Of a DNA stretch of 64,000 nucleotides, positions 16,428-24,280 are shown piece after piece. The position numbers and the translations under genes were made by a program. Origin of the DNA: Actinomadura alba (GTDB taxonomy: Bacteria; Actinomycetota; Actinomycetes; Streptosporangiales; Streptosporangiaceae); the NCBI RefSeq assembly GCF_014323705.1, contig NZ_JABVEC010000034.1:1-64000 (forward strand). The letters run 5' to 3'. The stretch's first letter is position 1. Every line of letters begins with the position of its first letter. The notes beneath the pieces were generated by a model, which saw nothing but the letters and a program-made list of their open reading frames with translations, did no database searches and had not been told where the DNA came from.

Positions 16428-17645
16428 TCAGGTGACCGTCAGCGCCACCGTGGGCGACATGCGGGCCGCCCGCATCGCCGGATAGATGCCGGCGATCGTG
16501 CCGATGGCCAGGGTGGCGGCCACTCCCCCGCCGAGAGCCCACAGCGGCACGACCGGCGGCCAGTCGCGGTAGGCGGCGAACGCCACCGTCGCCAGGGCCC
16601 CCACGACGGCGCCCGCCACCCCGCCGAGGATCGACAGCAGCAGGGACTCCGACAGGAACTGCACCCGCACCTGCCCCCGCGTGGCTCCGAGCGACCGGCG
16701 CAACCCGATCTCGCGGCGCCGCTCCAGCACCGAGATGACCATGGTGTTCGCCACCCCGACCCCGCCGACGAGCAGCGCGACGGCGCCTAGCCCGAGCAGG
16801 AGGTTGGTGAACGCTCCCGCCGCAGCGGCCTTCGCCTCCAGCGCGTCGGAGGGCCGGCTGACGTCGATCTCCTCGGGGTTCTCCGGATTCACCGTACGGG
16901 CCAGCACGTCGCCCACCGACTCGACCGAGGCGTCGGCCGAGCGTTCGTAGAGCATGGTGGGGTGGCCGTCGAAGCCGAGGTAGCGCTCGGCCGCGGGCCA
17001 GCCGACGAGCGCCGACCGGTCGATCTCCGGAGCGAGCGCCAGCGGTTCCAGGATGCCGACCACCGTGAACCACCGGCCGCCCATCCACACCTGCGCCCCC
17101 GTGCCGTCCAGCCCCAGCCGTTCGGCCGCCGCGGAGCCGAGCACGACCGCGGGGTGGCGCTCGGTGGCGGCGTTGAGCCAGCTTCCGGTGCGCACCCGGC
17201 CGTCGAGCGTGGCCAGCAGCTCGCCCGTCGCCGCCTGTACGGTGATGCCGCCGGTGACCGCCTCGGGGATGCGATCGGTGCGGCGCACGGTGGCGTCCGC
17301 CGCCCCGGTCGCGCCGACGGTCCGCACCGGGCCGATGCGCCGGACCATGTCGACGGCGGTCTCCGGCATCTTGGCGTCCTCACCGAACACCGTGTTGCCG
17401 GGCTTGACCGTGAGCAGGTTTGTCCCGAGCGTGTCGAGCTGCCGCAGCAACTGCTCCTTGCTCGAAGCCGAGATCCCGATCACGGCGATCATGGTGGCGA
17501 TGCCGATGGCGATGCCCAGGGCCGACAGCAGCACCCGAGTGGGCCGGGCGCGCAGCCCCGTGACGCCCACGCGCACCACGTCGCGGCCGCCGAGCCGGGC
17601 CGGGCTCAGCCGCTCCGGCGCGGACCGGCGCGATCTTCTGATCAT
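16428..17645 (-). CDS. ABC transporter permease, MacB/FtsX type
   Basis: 405 aa. The N-terminal transmembrane segment (ARPTRVLLSALGIAIGIATM) is followed by a large extracytoplasmic MacB-PCD-like domain to about residue 280. A C-terminal FtsX-type core with three segments closes the protein (GAVALLVGGVGVANTMVISV, ERRREIGLRRSLGATRGQV). The family does mechanotransmission-driven export or extraction rather than classical import. The ATG overlaps the stop of the ATPase gene (ATGA). It is last in the operon lipoprotein, fusion protein, ATPase, permease. Confidence 0.92.
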   Translation of the reverse strand: MIRRSRRSAPERLSPARLGGRDVVRVGVTGLRARPTRVLLSALGIAIGIATMIAVIGISASSKEQLLRQLDTLGTNLLTVKPGNTVFGEDAKMPETAVDMVRRIGPVRTVGATGAADATVRRTDRIPEAVTGGITVQAATGELLATLDGRVRTGSWLNAATERHPAVVLGSAAAERLGLDGTGAQVWMGGRWFTVVGILEPLALAPEIDRSALVGWPAAERYLGFDGHPTMLYERSADASVESVGDVLARTVNPENPEEIDVSRPSDALEAKAAAAGAFTNLLLGLGAVALLVGGVGVANTMVISVLERRREIGLRRSLGATRGQVRVQFLSESLLLSILGGVAGAVVGALATVAFAAYRDWPPVVPLWALGGGVAATLAIGTIAGIYPAMRAARMSPTVALTVT

Positions 17646-18337
17646 CGGACCGGCTCCCCGGTCTCGAGCACGCGCTCACTCGCCACGACCTGGCCGTCGC
17701 GCATCCGCACCTGGCGAGGCGCCCACTCGGCGATCTCCATGTCGTGCGTGATGATCGCGATGGTCGTGCCCGCGCCGTGCAGTTCGCCGAGCAGGCGCAG
17801 CACCTCGGCGCCGGCCGCGGAGTCGAGGTTGCCGGTCGGCTCGTCGGCGAGAAGCAGATCGGGATCGCCCACCACCGCGCGGGCCACTGCGACGCGCTGC
17901 TGCTCGCCGCCGGAGAGCTGGTTCGGCCGGTGCCCCGTGCGGTGCCCGAGACCCACCCGTTCGAGCGCCCGCCCGGCCCGCTCCCGGCGTTCCCGCAGGG
18001 GCACGCCGTGGTAGAGCAGGCCGTCGGCGACGTTGTCGAGTGCGCTGACCCCGGCGGCCAGGTGGAACTGCTGGAAGACGAAGCCGATGTGCCGCGCCCG
18101 AAGGGCCGACAGCTCCCGGTCCGAGAGCGCCGCGACATCGTGCCCGGCGATGCGCACCGACCCGTCGGTCGGCAGGTCCAGGGTGCCGATCATGTGCAGG
18201 AGCGTGGACTTGCCCGACCCGGAGGGGCCCACGATGGCGGTGAGCTCCCCCTCCTCGATGAGCAGGTCGACACCGCGCAGCGCGGCGACGCCCCCCGGGT
18301 AGTGCTTGGTCACGCCGGAGAGTTCGACGACGGTCAT
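17642..18337 (-). CDS. ABC transporter ATPase, MacB/LolD type
   Basis: 231 aa nucleotide-binding protein with Walker A GPSGSGKST (about residues 38-46), Q-loop in FVFQQFHLAAG, signature LSGGEQQRVAVARA, Walker B LLLADEPTGNLDS and H-loop THDMEIAEWA. It energises the permease encoded directly downstream. Its ATG overlaps the stop of the membrane-fusion gene and its stop overlaps the permease start, so the stoichiometry is probably set by translational coupling. Confidence 0.95.
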   Translation of the reverse strand: MTVVELSGVTKHYPGGVAALRGVDLLIEEGELTAIVGPSGSGKSTLLHMIGTLDLPTDGSVRIAGHDVAALSDRELSALRARHIGFVFQQFHLAAGVSALDNVADGLLYHGVPLRERRERAGRALERVGLGHRTGHRPNQLSGGEQQRVAVARAVVGDPDLLLADEPTGNLDSAAGAEVLRLLGELHGAGTTIAIITHDMEIAEWAPRQVRMRDGQVVASERVLETGEPVR

Positions 18338-19386
18338 TGCGCGGGCACCCCGACCTTCATGCCCTCTCGGATCGCGCCTCCCGAGACCTCGACCCGCCCG
18401 CCGCCGAAGCTGCCGGTGGTGACCGGCACCACCCGCTTCGCCGCGCCTTCGACCACCTCGACGCCGAAGCCGCCCTCACGCAGCGCCAGCAGGGCCTCGA
18501 TCGGCACCGACAGCACGTTCTTCCGGCGCTCGCTCTCGAGCTCGACCGTCACGGGCGCCTCGTCGAGCCGCCCCGTTCCGGTCTTGCCGAGCGAGATGTC
18601 GACGCTCACGGTGGTCTTCTGGTCCTGCCCGGCGCCGGTCTGCTCGGCCACCGTGCCGACCTCGGTGATCTTGCCTTTGACGGTCCGGCCGCCGGGCAGC
18701 TCGATGCTCACGGTCGCGCCCTTGCGCGCCAGGTCCTGCTTGTCGGCGTCGAGGTCCACGTGCACGTTCCGCCTGGTGCCGGTCGCGGTGAGCGGGGGCT
18801 GGCCCGGGGTGGTCCGAGCCCCGACCGTCGCGTTGACCTTCTTGATCCGGACGGCCCCTGGGAGGAACACGACCTGGCCGGCGTCGACGGAACCCGTCTC
18901 GGCCAGGCCCCGGTCGTCCTGCCAGTCCCGGACGGCCTGCGCGGTCGCGGAGGTGAACTCGTCGTCCACGGTCAGGTCGTCGCCGTGACCGAGTGCCTTG
19001 AGGTTGCTCTCGAGCTGGCGTACGTCCGCACCGTCGGACACCCCCACGCTCAGCGGCCGGTAGAGCGGCGTGACGCCGTACATGAGCGACACCGGTTCAC
19101 CGTCCACCCGGAGCAGTGATCCGCCCCGTCTCACCGTGGCGCCCTCGGCCGGCGCCCAGGTGACGGTCCCGGAGGCCCCCGTCCGCACCTCGCTCTCGTC
19201 GGCGTACCCGAGGATGCCGTCGACGCTCGCGGTGTCGACGAGGTCCCCTCTGGTCACGTCCGCGGTCGCCGTGGCGGTGGGGGGTGCCTGCCCGCTCGCC
19301 TCGTCGCCGCCGCCGGCCAGCACGACCGCGGTACCGCCCGCGGCCACGACCGCGGCGGCCGCCCCGGTGACGAGAATCCGCCTCAC
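18334..19386 (-). CDS. Membrane-fusion (HlyD/MacA-like) protein with peptidoglycan-binding domain
   Basis: 350 aa from GTG 19386, which has GGAGGT upstream and overlaps the preceding gene's stop (GTGA). One N-terminal membrane anchor (TGAAAAVVAAGGTAVVLAGG) is present. The N-terminal beta-domain starts ATADVTRGDLVDTASVDG, typical of MacA-like fusion proteins in monoderm bacteria. A peptidoglycan-binding-1-like helix bundle follows (DVRQLESNLKALGHG, AVRDWQDDRGLAETGSVD). Beta-barrel and membrane-proximal domains make up the rest. It probably links the MacB-type permease to the cell wall. Confidence 0.88.
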   Translation of the reverse strand: MRRILVTGAAAAVVAAGGTAVVLAGGGDEASGQAPPTATATADVTRGDLVDTASVDGILGYADESEVRTGASGTVTWAPAEGATVRRGGSLLRVDGEPVSLMYGVTPLYRPLSVGVSDGADVRQLESNLKALGHGDDLTVDDEFTSATAQAVRDWQDDRGLAETGSVDAGQVVFLPGAVRIKKVNATVGARTTPGQPPLTATGTRRNVHVDLDADKQDLARKGATVSIELPGGRTVKGKITEVGTVAEQTGAGQDQKTTVSVDISLGKTGTGRLDEAPVTVELESERRKNVLSVPIEALLALREGGFGVEVVEGAAKRVVPVTTGSFGGGRVEVSGGAIREGMKVGVPAQ

Positions 19387-19913
19387 CGCTGACCTCCGCC
19401 GGGCCGGAGCGACGCGCACGCCTTCTGGGCCTTCTCCAGCTTGTCGCGGCCCCCTTCGCCGGGATTCCCCTTGATCATCAGACCGCCGTCAGGTCCGGGG
19501 TCGGGCATGTCGACGCCGTTCTCGCGCATGCACTGCGCGAACTTCACGAACTGGTCGCGGACCTTCGGGTCCTGCATGTTCGGCATCTTGCCGCCGGCCT
19601 CGAGGTAGGGCCGGCACTTCTTCATCGCCGCCTGCATCTTGCCCTGGTCGCCGGCCTTCCCGGTGGCCTGGATCCGGACCCGGCCGTCCGATCCCGGATC
19701 CTGCATCTCCACACCGTTCTCGCGCATGCACTGCGCGAACTTCAGCTGGGCGTCCTCGGGACTGAGTGACTGCGACGGGGAGGCCGCCGCGTTCTTCGCG
19801 CCGCCGCCGCCGGCGCTCGCGATGCCGTCGCCCTCTTCGCCGCCGCCACCGCACGCCGTCAGCGCCAGCACGGCAGGCAGCACCACGGCCACCGCCAATC
19901 TGCGCATCCTCAT
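19383..19913 (-). CDS. Lipoprotein with duplicated CMRENGV motif, first gene of export operon
   Basis: 176 aa from ATG 19913 with GGAGG 6 nt upstream. The lipobox (VLALTAC) gives a lipid-anchored protein. After a Gly/Glu-rich linker come two copies of a unit beginning KFAQCMRENGV: one reads CMRENGVEMQDPGSDG, the other CMRENGVDMPDPGPDG. Each is followed by a helix ending in a Cys-containing segment (AAMKKCRPYLEAGG, EKAQKACASLRPGG), so four Cys could form two disulfides or a Cys/Met metal site. The family recurs in actinobacteria beside MacAB-like genes, but its role is unknown. Confidence 0.82.
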   Translation of the reverse strand: MRMRRLAVAVVLPAVLALTACGGGGEEGDGIASAGGGGAKNAAASPSQSLSPEDAQLKFAQCMRENGVEMQDPGSDGRVRIQATGKAGDQGKMQAAMKKCRPYLEAGGKMPNMQDPKVRDQFVKFAQCMRENGVDMPDPGPDGGLMIKGNPGEGGRDKLEKAQKACASLRPGGGQR

Positions 19914-20090
19914 GTCGACCTCCACACCGGCGGTCGTTCGCCACCGGCGGGGCCATTGCAGCGGGATCGGCATTAAACCTGCATTAGTCACCACGGGTCC
20001 AAGCGAATCTGATCAAGTCTGGTCAAGTCGATCAAAGAGCCTCTCACCTGCAAGGACGCCGGGTGCTGGCCCACGACTAAGATCTCAGCC

Positions 20091-20279
20091 TCACGAAGGA
20101 GTCCGATGAGCGAGCTTTACCCCGGGGAGGCCTGGCGACGACACGTCCGTGATCAAGGTGACTTGACGAGGAGGGCCTTCGGCCGGTGGTGAGGCTGCCT
20201 TGGCGGCGGAGGGAGGCGCGGGCAGGGCAAGTAGCGAAGCCGCCACCCCCACCGCGATGAGACGCGCAGACCAGCCCAT
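20091..20279 (-). pseudogene. Possible 5' remnant of a secreted protein gene
   Basis: A 62-residue open frame with a good signal peptide (LIAVGVAASLLALPAPPSAA) followed by GPPRQVTLITD. The last part resembles the start of the propeptide region of actinomycete S8 (subtilisin-like) proteases, which often read RxVTLxTGD. The frame ends within 20 residues and no protease domain follows in any frame. I read it as a truncated leftover; a genuine small secreted peptide is the alternative. Confidence 0.35.
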
Positions 20280-20332
20280 ATTCGGTAACGACCTTCCGTG
20301 ATCGACACTTGCTGATCAGGAGGGTGGCCGAC

Positions 20333-20359
20333 GCCTGGCTCGTTCGTCACGAGCGAGGC
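20333..20359. repeat. Hairpin upstream of response regulator
   Basis: GCCTGGCTCGT (20333-20343) and ACGAGCGAGGC (20349-20359) form an 11-bp stem with one mismatch and a 5-nt loop. It lies about 180 nt upstream of the response-regulator start. It could be an operator or an old terminator; no evidence separates these. Confidence 0.4.
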
Positions 20360-20536
20360 ACTGACAAGATCACGACATGTCGCGTAAATGACATGGGTCC
20401 GTCACGTGTCCGGGCCGTCGCGCCCGGCGCCATCGCGAGGGGTCGCTCCCAAGCGCGAGCACGGCGGCTTATCCACGTTTAACCCCCGGTAGGACAGGCT
20501 CTGAGCCGGGTGATTTCACGCACTGGGGAGGCCGTC

Positions 20537-21190
20537 ATGCGCGTGCTCGTCGTGGAGGATGAGGGGCTGCTCGCGGACACCATCGCGGCCGGGTTGCGCG
20601 AGGAGGCGATCGCCGTGGACGTCAGCTACGACGGCGCCTCGGCTCTGGAGCGCACCTCGTATGTCGACTACGACGTGGTGATCCTCGACCGCGATCTGCC
20701 GGAGGTGCATGGCGACGAGGTGTGCAGACGGCTCGTCGCCGATCGCAACGGCGGCCGCATCCTCATGCTCACCGCCGCCGGGGACGTGGACGAGCGGGTC
20801 GACGGGCTGTCACTGGGCGCCGACGACTACCTGGCCAAGCCGTTCGTGTTCACCGAACTGGTGGCCCGGGTGCGCGCGCTGGGGCGCAGGTCCACACCGC
20901 CGCTGCCGCCCGTCCTCGAACGGGCGGGCATCCGGCTGGACCCGCGCCGCCGTGCGGTCAGCCGCGACGGCCGGGAGGTGACGCTCACCAAGAAGGAGTT
21001 CATCGTGCTCGAGGAACTGCTGCGCGCCGACGGCGGCGTCGTCAGCGCCGAGCATCTGCTCGACAAGGCCTGGGACGAGAACATCGACCCGTTCAGCAAC
21101 ATCGTGCGGGTCACGATGGCGACGCTGCGCAGAAAACTCGGTGCCCCGCCGGTCATCGAGACGGTGACGGGAGTGGGGTACCGCCTGTGA
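20537..21190 (+). CDS. OmpR/PhoB-family response regulator
   Basis: 217 aa. The receiver domain has acidic pair E7/D8, phospho-acceptor D51 in VVILDRDLP, Thr in LMLTAAGD and Lys in ADDYLAKPF. The C-terminal winged helix (from about residue 125) includes EVTLTKKEFIVLEELLRADG and NIVRVTMATLRRKLG. ATG 20537 has GGGGAGG upstream. Its stop overlaps the kinase start (GTGA). It is divergent from the MacAB-like operon, so that operon is the most likely target. This resembles arrangements where envelope stress or antimicrobial peptides are sensed and pumped out. Confidence 0.94.
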   Translation: MRVLVVEDEGLLADTIAAGLREEAIAVDVSYDGASALERTSYVDYDVVILDRDLPEVHGDEVCRRLVADRNGGRILMLTAAGDVDERVDGLSLGADDYLAKPFVFTELVARVRALGRRSTPPLPPVLERAGIRLDPRRRAVSRDGREVTLTKKEFIVLEELLRADGGVVSAEHLLDKAWDENIDPFSNIVRVTMATLRRKLGAPPVIETVTGVGYRL

Positions 21191-22533
21191 GGCTCACGTT
21201 GAAGACCCGGCTGACGCTGGTCTACGGGTCGTTGTTCCTGGTGACCGGCGCGGCCCTCGTCGGTGTGACGTACGCGCTGACCGCCAGCACGATGAACAAA
21301 AAGATCACCGTCAAGTTCCTCATGCCCAACGAGGGCTCGCCCTCGCCGGCGAACGCCCTGGGAGTGACAGGGCAGGCACAGCTCGGTTCGCTGCCCCAGG
21401 CGCCGGACCCCGACAAGCTGCTCGTGGCACGGCGCCTGGTCGCCGATCAGGTCGCCCAGCAGAAGAGCGACGTCCTGGAACTCCTCCTGCAGGGCTCGGT
21501 CCTGACGCTGCTCGCGGTCGGGCTGCTCGCCGTCGGCGTGGGCTATGCCGTCGCGGGACGGGCCCTGGCTCCGTTGCAGCACGTCACGGCGACCGCGCGG
21601 CGGCTGTCGGAGAGCACTCTGCACGAGCGCATCGCCCTCAAAGGACCCAGCGACGAGATCAAGGAGCTGGCCGACACCTTCGACGCCATGCTCGACCGGC
21701 TGCATCGCGCCTTCGACGCCCAACGCCGGTTCGTCGCGAACGCCTCGCACGAGCTCCGCACGCCGCTGACCGTCAACCGCACCGTCCTGGAGGTCGCGGT
21801 GGCGAGCCGCCGGTCGCCGGAGGAGACGCGCGTGCTGGCCCGTTCCCTGCTGGGCAACACGGCACGGCACGAACGGCTGATCGAGGGCCTCTTGCTGCTG
21901 GCCCGGTCCGAGCGTGGGCTCGACGCCCGTACGCCGGTGCCGCTGCACGACGCCGCCCGCGCCGCACTGGAACAGCTCGCCGACCGGGCCGAGGAGGCCG
22001 ACGTGATGATCACCGCGGAGCTGGCTCCGGCGGTGGCGTCGGGCGACGCGGTGCTGCTGGAACGCTGCGCGGTCAATCTGGTCGAGAACGCGATCAAGTA
22101 CAACGCGCCTGACGGCCGGATCCGGGTGCGTACGTGCGGTGAGGGAGGCGCGGCAGTGCTGCGGGTGGAGAACACCGGGCAGCCGGTCGACCCGCACGAT
22201 GTCCCCACGATGTTCGAGCCGTTCCGCCGGTTGCGCACCGACCGGACCGGCTCGGCCCACGGGGCCGGTCTCGGCCTGTCGATCGTCCGCGCCGTCGTCC
22301 GGGCGCACGACGGGCTGGTGGAGGCGATCCCCCGCCCGGGCGGCGGCCTGGTCATCACCGTCCGGCTTCCGGCCGCCCGGGCTGCCGCGCCGACGCTATC
22401 CGGTCACGCACATGACCGCACCTCCGCCGCCGGTCGGGCCGCGAACGGCGAGACGTACGCGACGGCGCCCGGCCGACCCCCGTACTGGAAGGCGAGACCG
22501 CCCGGCGGCCCGTACGCGCCGGGGCAGAGATAG
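21187..22533 (+). CDS. Sensor histidine kinase
   Basis: 448 aa. Two transmembrane helices (about residues 9-32 and 102-122) flank an extracytoplasmic loop of roughly 70 residues. A HAMP domain follows (ALAPLQHVTATARRLSE), then the HisKA box with the phospho-His in FVANASHELRTPLTVNRT. The ATPase domain has the N box LVENAIKYNAPDG and G boxes (PFRRLRTDRTGSAHGAGLGL). The C-terminus carries an unusual tail of about 60 residues rich in Ala, Gly and Pro. The GTG start overlaps the response-regulator stop. The loop contains no obvious ligand motif. Confidence 0.93.
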   Translation: MRLTLKTRLTLVYGSLFLVTGAALVGVTYALTASTMNKKITVKFLMPNEGSPSPANALGVTGQAQLGSLPQAPDPDKLLVARRLVADQVAQQKSDVLELLLQGSVLTLLAVGLLAVGVGYAVAGRALAPLQHVTATARRLSESTLHERIALKGPSDEIKELADTFDAMLDRLHRAFDAQRRFVANASHELRTPLTVNRTVLEVAVASRRSPEETRVLARSLLGNTARHERLIEGLLLLARSERGLDARTPVPLHDAARAALEQLADRAEEADVMITAELAPAVASGDAVLLERCAVNLVENAIKYNAPDGRIRVRTCGEGGAAVLRVENTGQPVDPHDVPTMFEPFRRLRTDRTGSAHGAGLGLSIVRAVVRAHDGLVEAIPRPGGGLVITVRLPAARAAAPTLSGHAHDRTSAAGRAANGETYATAPGRPPYWKARPPGGPYAPGQR

Positions 22534-22680
22534 CGGACGAGTTCCCTGAGCGGCTGCGGCAGCGCGCAGGAATGAGCCGATCGTGGAGGTGTCAGGCCAG
22601 CACGTCCGCGCCCGGTAGCAGCGGCGTGCGCCGGGCCAGGCTGACACACGCCGCGTCCAGCCGGGAGGTGGATCGGTGGG

Positions 22681-23190
22681 TCAATCGGTGGGACGACCGT
22701 TGACCAGCAGGTTCCGCAGTTTGGTGGTCGCGGTCGTGTCTCCCACGGCCACGACCGCGTCGCCTTGCCGGAAGTGGAAGCCGGGGGGCAATGAGGTGAT
22801 CGTCCGGCCGTCGCGTAGGACCGCCACGATGGACGCGCCGGTGCGGTCCTGGGCACGGGTATCGCCCAGCGTCCGGCCGCAGTAGGGCGACGCCGCCGCC
22901 AACGGGATCCGCACCGCCTGCAGTCCCGCCGCTTGTGTTCTGGTCAGCCCTTGGATCAGGTGCGGTACATGGTCGATGACCACCGGCAGTCCCAGCAGTT
23001 CGGCTAGCGTGCGGGGTTCGGCACCGGTCAGCACCACTGTGCACCGCACCCGGTCGGGGTTGAGCGGGTCGTACAGCACCAGGTCACGACGGCCGCTGCG
23101 GTGTGCCACCACACCGGCGCGCCGGCCATCGGCGGTGGTGAACACGTACAAGAAACCGACCTTGGGCAGGTTCGTTCTGTCCAACAGCAT
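22681..23190 (-). CDS. Orphan RCK_C (TrkA-C) domain regulatory protein
   Basis: 169 aa. The N-terminal part (NLPKVGFLYVFTTADGRRAG) resembles the regulatory subunits of KhtTU-type K+/H+ antiporters. The C-terminal RCK_C domain is seen in RTLGDTRAQDRTGASIVAVL and GDAVVAVGDTTATTKLRNLL. These subunits gate a CPA2 antiporter usually encoded immediately downstream. Here the next feature downstream is the 3' end of the convergent kinase gene, so the transporter is missing at this locus. ATG 23190 has GGAGG about 8 nt upstream; ATG 23196 would be too close to it. Confidence 0.78.
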   Translation of the reverse strand: MLLDRTNLPKVGFLYVFTTADGRRAGVVAHRSGRRDLVLYDPLNPDRVRCTVVLTGAEPRTLAELLGLPVVIDHVPHLIQGLTRTQAAGLQAVRIPLAAASPYCGRTLGDTRAQDRTGASIVAVLRDGRTITSLPPGFHFRQGDAVVAVGDTTATTKLRNLLVNGRPTD

Positions 23191-23313
23191 CGGCATTCCC
23201 CTCCCTGGAGTATGTGACTACGTCCATGACCGCCCGTGACCCCGTGACCTCCTGACGCATCGAGGTGGAGGGCCGGGCTTCTCCGGCACCGCGCCGTCCG
23301 GCGTGCTGCCCGG

Positions 23314-23589
23314 TCAGTGCACCTGCGGCGCGACCGTGGTCCGCACGGCCGCGGGGGTGAGGCAGACGCGGGCGAGGCCGCGGATGGTGGCGCGGGCCGG
23401 GTCGGGGGCGACGTGAATGGTCACGGCCAACTGGGCGGTGAGCCACCCGTGCAGGGACGGCAGCCGGGCGCCGCCTCCGGTCAGCAGCAGCCCTTGGGTG
23501 CGGGTCTGGACGCGCAGCCGGGTCGGCAGGTCGTCGAGTATCCGTTGCAGCTCACCTGCCCGCCGGGCGTTGCACGTACAAGGACACAC
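23314..23589 (-). pseudogene. C-terminal fragment of an MreB-like protein
   Basis: An open frame of 91 residues. The part from ELQRILDDLPTRLRVQTRTQ through GLLLTGGGARLPSL to VHVAPDPARATIRGLARVCL-like sequence matches the last 75 or so residues of MreB/rod-shape proteins, including the LTGGGAxLxGL phosphate-binding loop. The actin-like N-terminal 260 residues are absent upstream in every frame, and the first 11 residues are Cys-rich and unrelated. It is most likely a relic. Around it, 23191-23313 and 23590-23738 hold no gene. Confidence 0.6.
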
Positions 23590-23738
23590 TGAGCAGCATG
23601 CAGATCACCTCAATGAAGAATCCGGCACGATCGATCCCGGCGGCGAGAGCTGCCCTGAAGGGTCGGGCCGTCTGGACTGCAGACCGGCCGGCCGAGCACG
23701 TCGACGACCCGGCCCAACACGGGAGGCGTGTCCCGGCC

Positions 23739-24194
23739 CTACACGGGAGGCGTGGCCTGAGGAACGGCGCCGGACCGGTGCCGCCCGTAGGGGACGGCTT
23801 TGAGCAGCGTGACCGGTAGGACGGCGCCGCTGGGTACGCGGTAGGTGCGTTGTTGGCCCTGGCGTGCTCCGGCCAGCGCGGTGCCCAGGGGGGAGTCCGG
23901 GGAATAGACGTCGATGTCGCCGTCCTCGGCTCCGCGCACGCCGAGCAGGAATGTCTCGATGTCACCGGTGTCGTCGTACCGGACGGTGAGCACCATTCCT
24001 GGCTCGGCCACCCCATCGTCCGGCGGGTCCTGGCCGATCACGGCATCGTCCAGCAGGTCCCGGATCTGCTGGATGCGTGCCTTACGCTCGTGGTCGCCCA
24101 GGTCGTGCTCGCCGGAGTCGTCGGACGCATCCGCGAGCGCGGCCAGTTCATTCCGTAGCCGGTCTGCCGCCTGCGGTGTCAGCCACACGGGCAT
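23739..24194 (-). CDS. GreA/GreB-family transcript-cleavage-like factor
   Basis: 151 aa from ATG 24194 with GGGGAG 6 nt upstream. The N-terminal region is a short helical hairpin (MPVWLTPQAADRLRNELAAL, DLGDHERKARIQQIRDLLDD). The C-terminal FKBP-like domain is recognisable from MVLTVRYDDTGDIETFLLG, VYSPDSPLGTALAGARQGQ and PVTLLKAVPYG. Actinobacteria carry several such divergent GreA paralogues in addition to the housekeeping one. It may modulate RNA polymerase through the secondary channel, but the acidic tip residues needed for cleavage are not clearly conserved. It lies 86 nt downstream of the DadA-like gene. Confidence 0.82.
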   Translation of the reverse strand: MPVWLTPQAADRLRNELAALADASDDSGEHDLGDHERKARIQQIRDLLDDAVIGQDPPDDGVAEPGMVLTVRYDDTGDIETFLLGVRGAEDGDIDVYSPDSPLGTALAGARQGQQRTYRVPSGAVLPVTLLKAVPYGRHRSGAVPQATPPV

Positions 24195-24280
24195 GGTGCT
24201 CTCCCCTCGGGTAACGCGCGTACAGGAATGGCCATACGGACCGGTGCCCGTACGGCCAGGAGGACTGGTGTGAAGACCAT

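Larger units (their letters stand above)
19914..20536. other. Intergenic region between export operon and two-component system
   Basis: This 623-nt region holds divergent promoters, a possible gene remnant (20091-20279, minus strand) and a hairpin at 20333-20359. No complete gene was recognised. The response-regulator start is preceded by GGGGAGG at 20525-20531. Confidence 0.6.

Noticed and set aside
23552..24016. 154-codon minus-strand frame overlapping the GreA-like gene
   Set aside because: Ser/Pro/Arg-rich with no family likeness. The overlapping frame encodes a recognisable GreA C-terminal domain with a good ribosome binding site.
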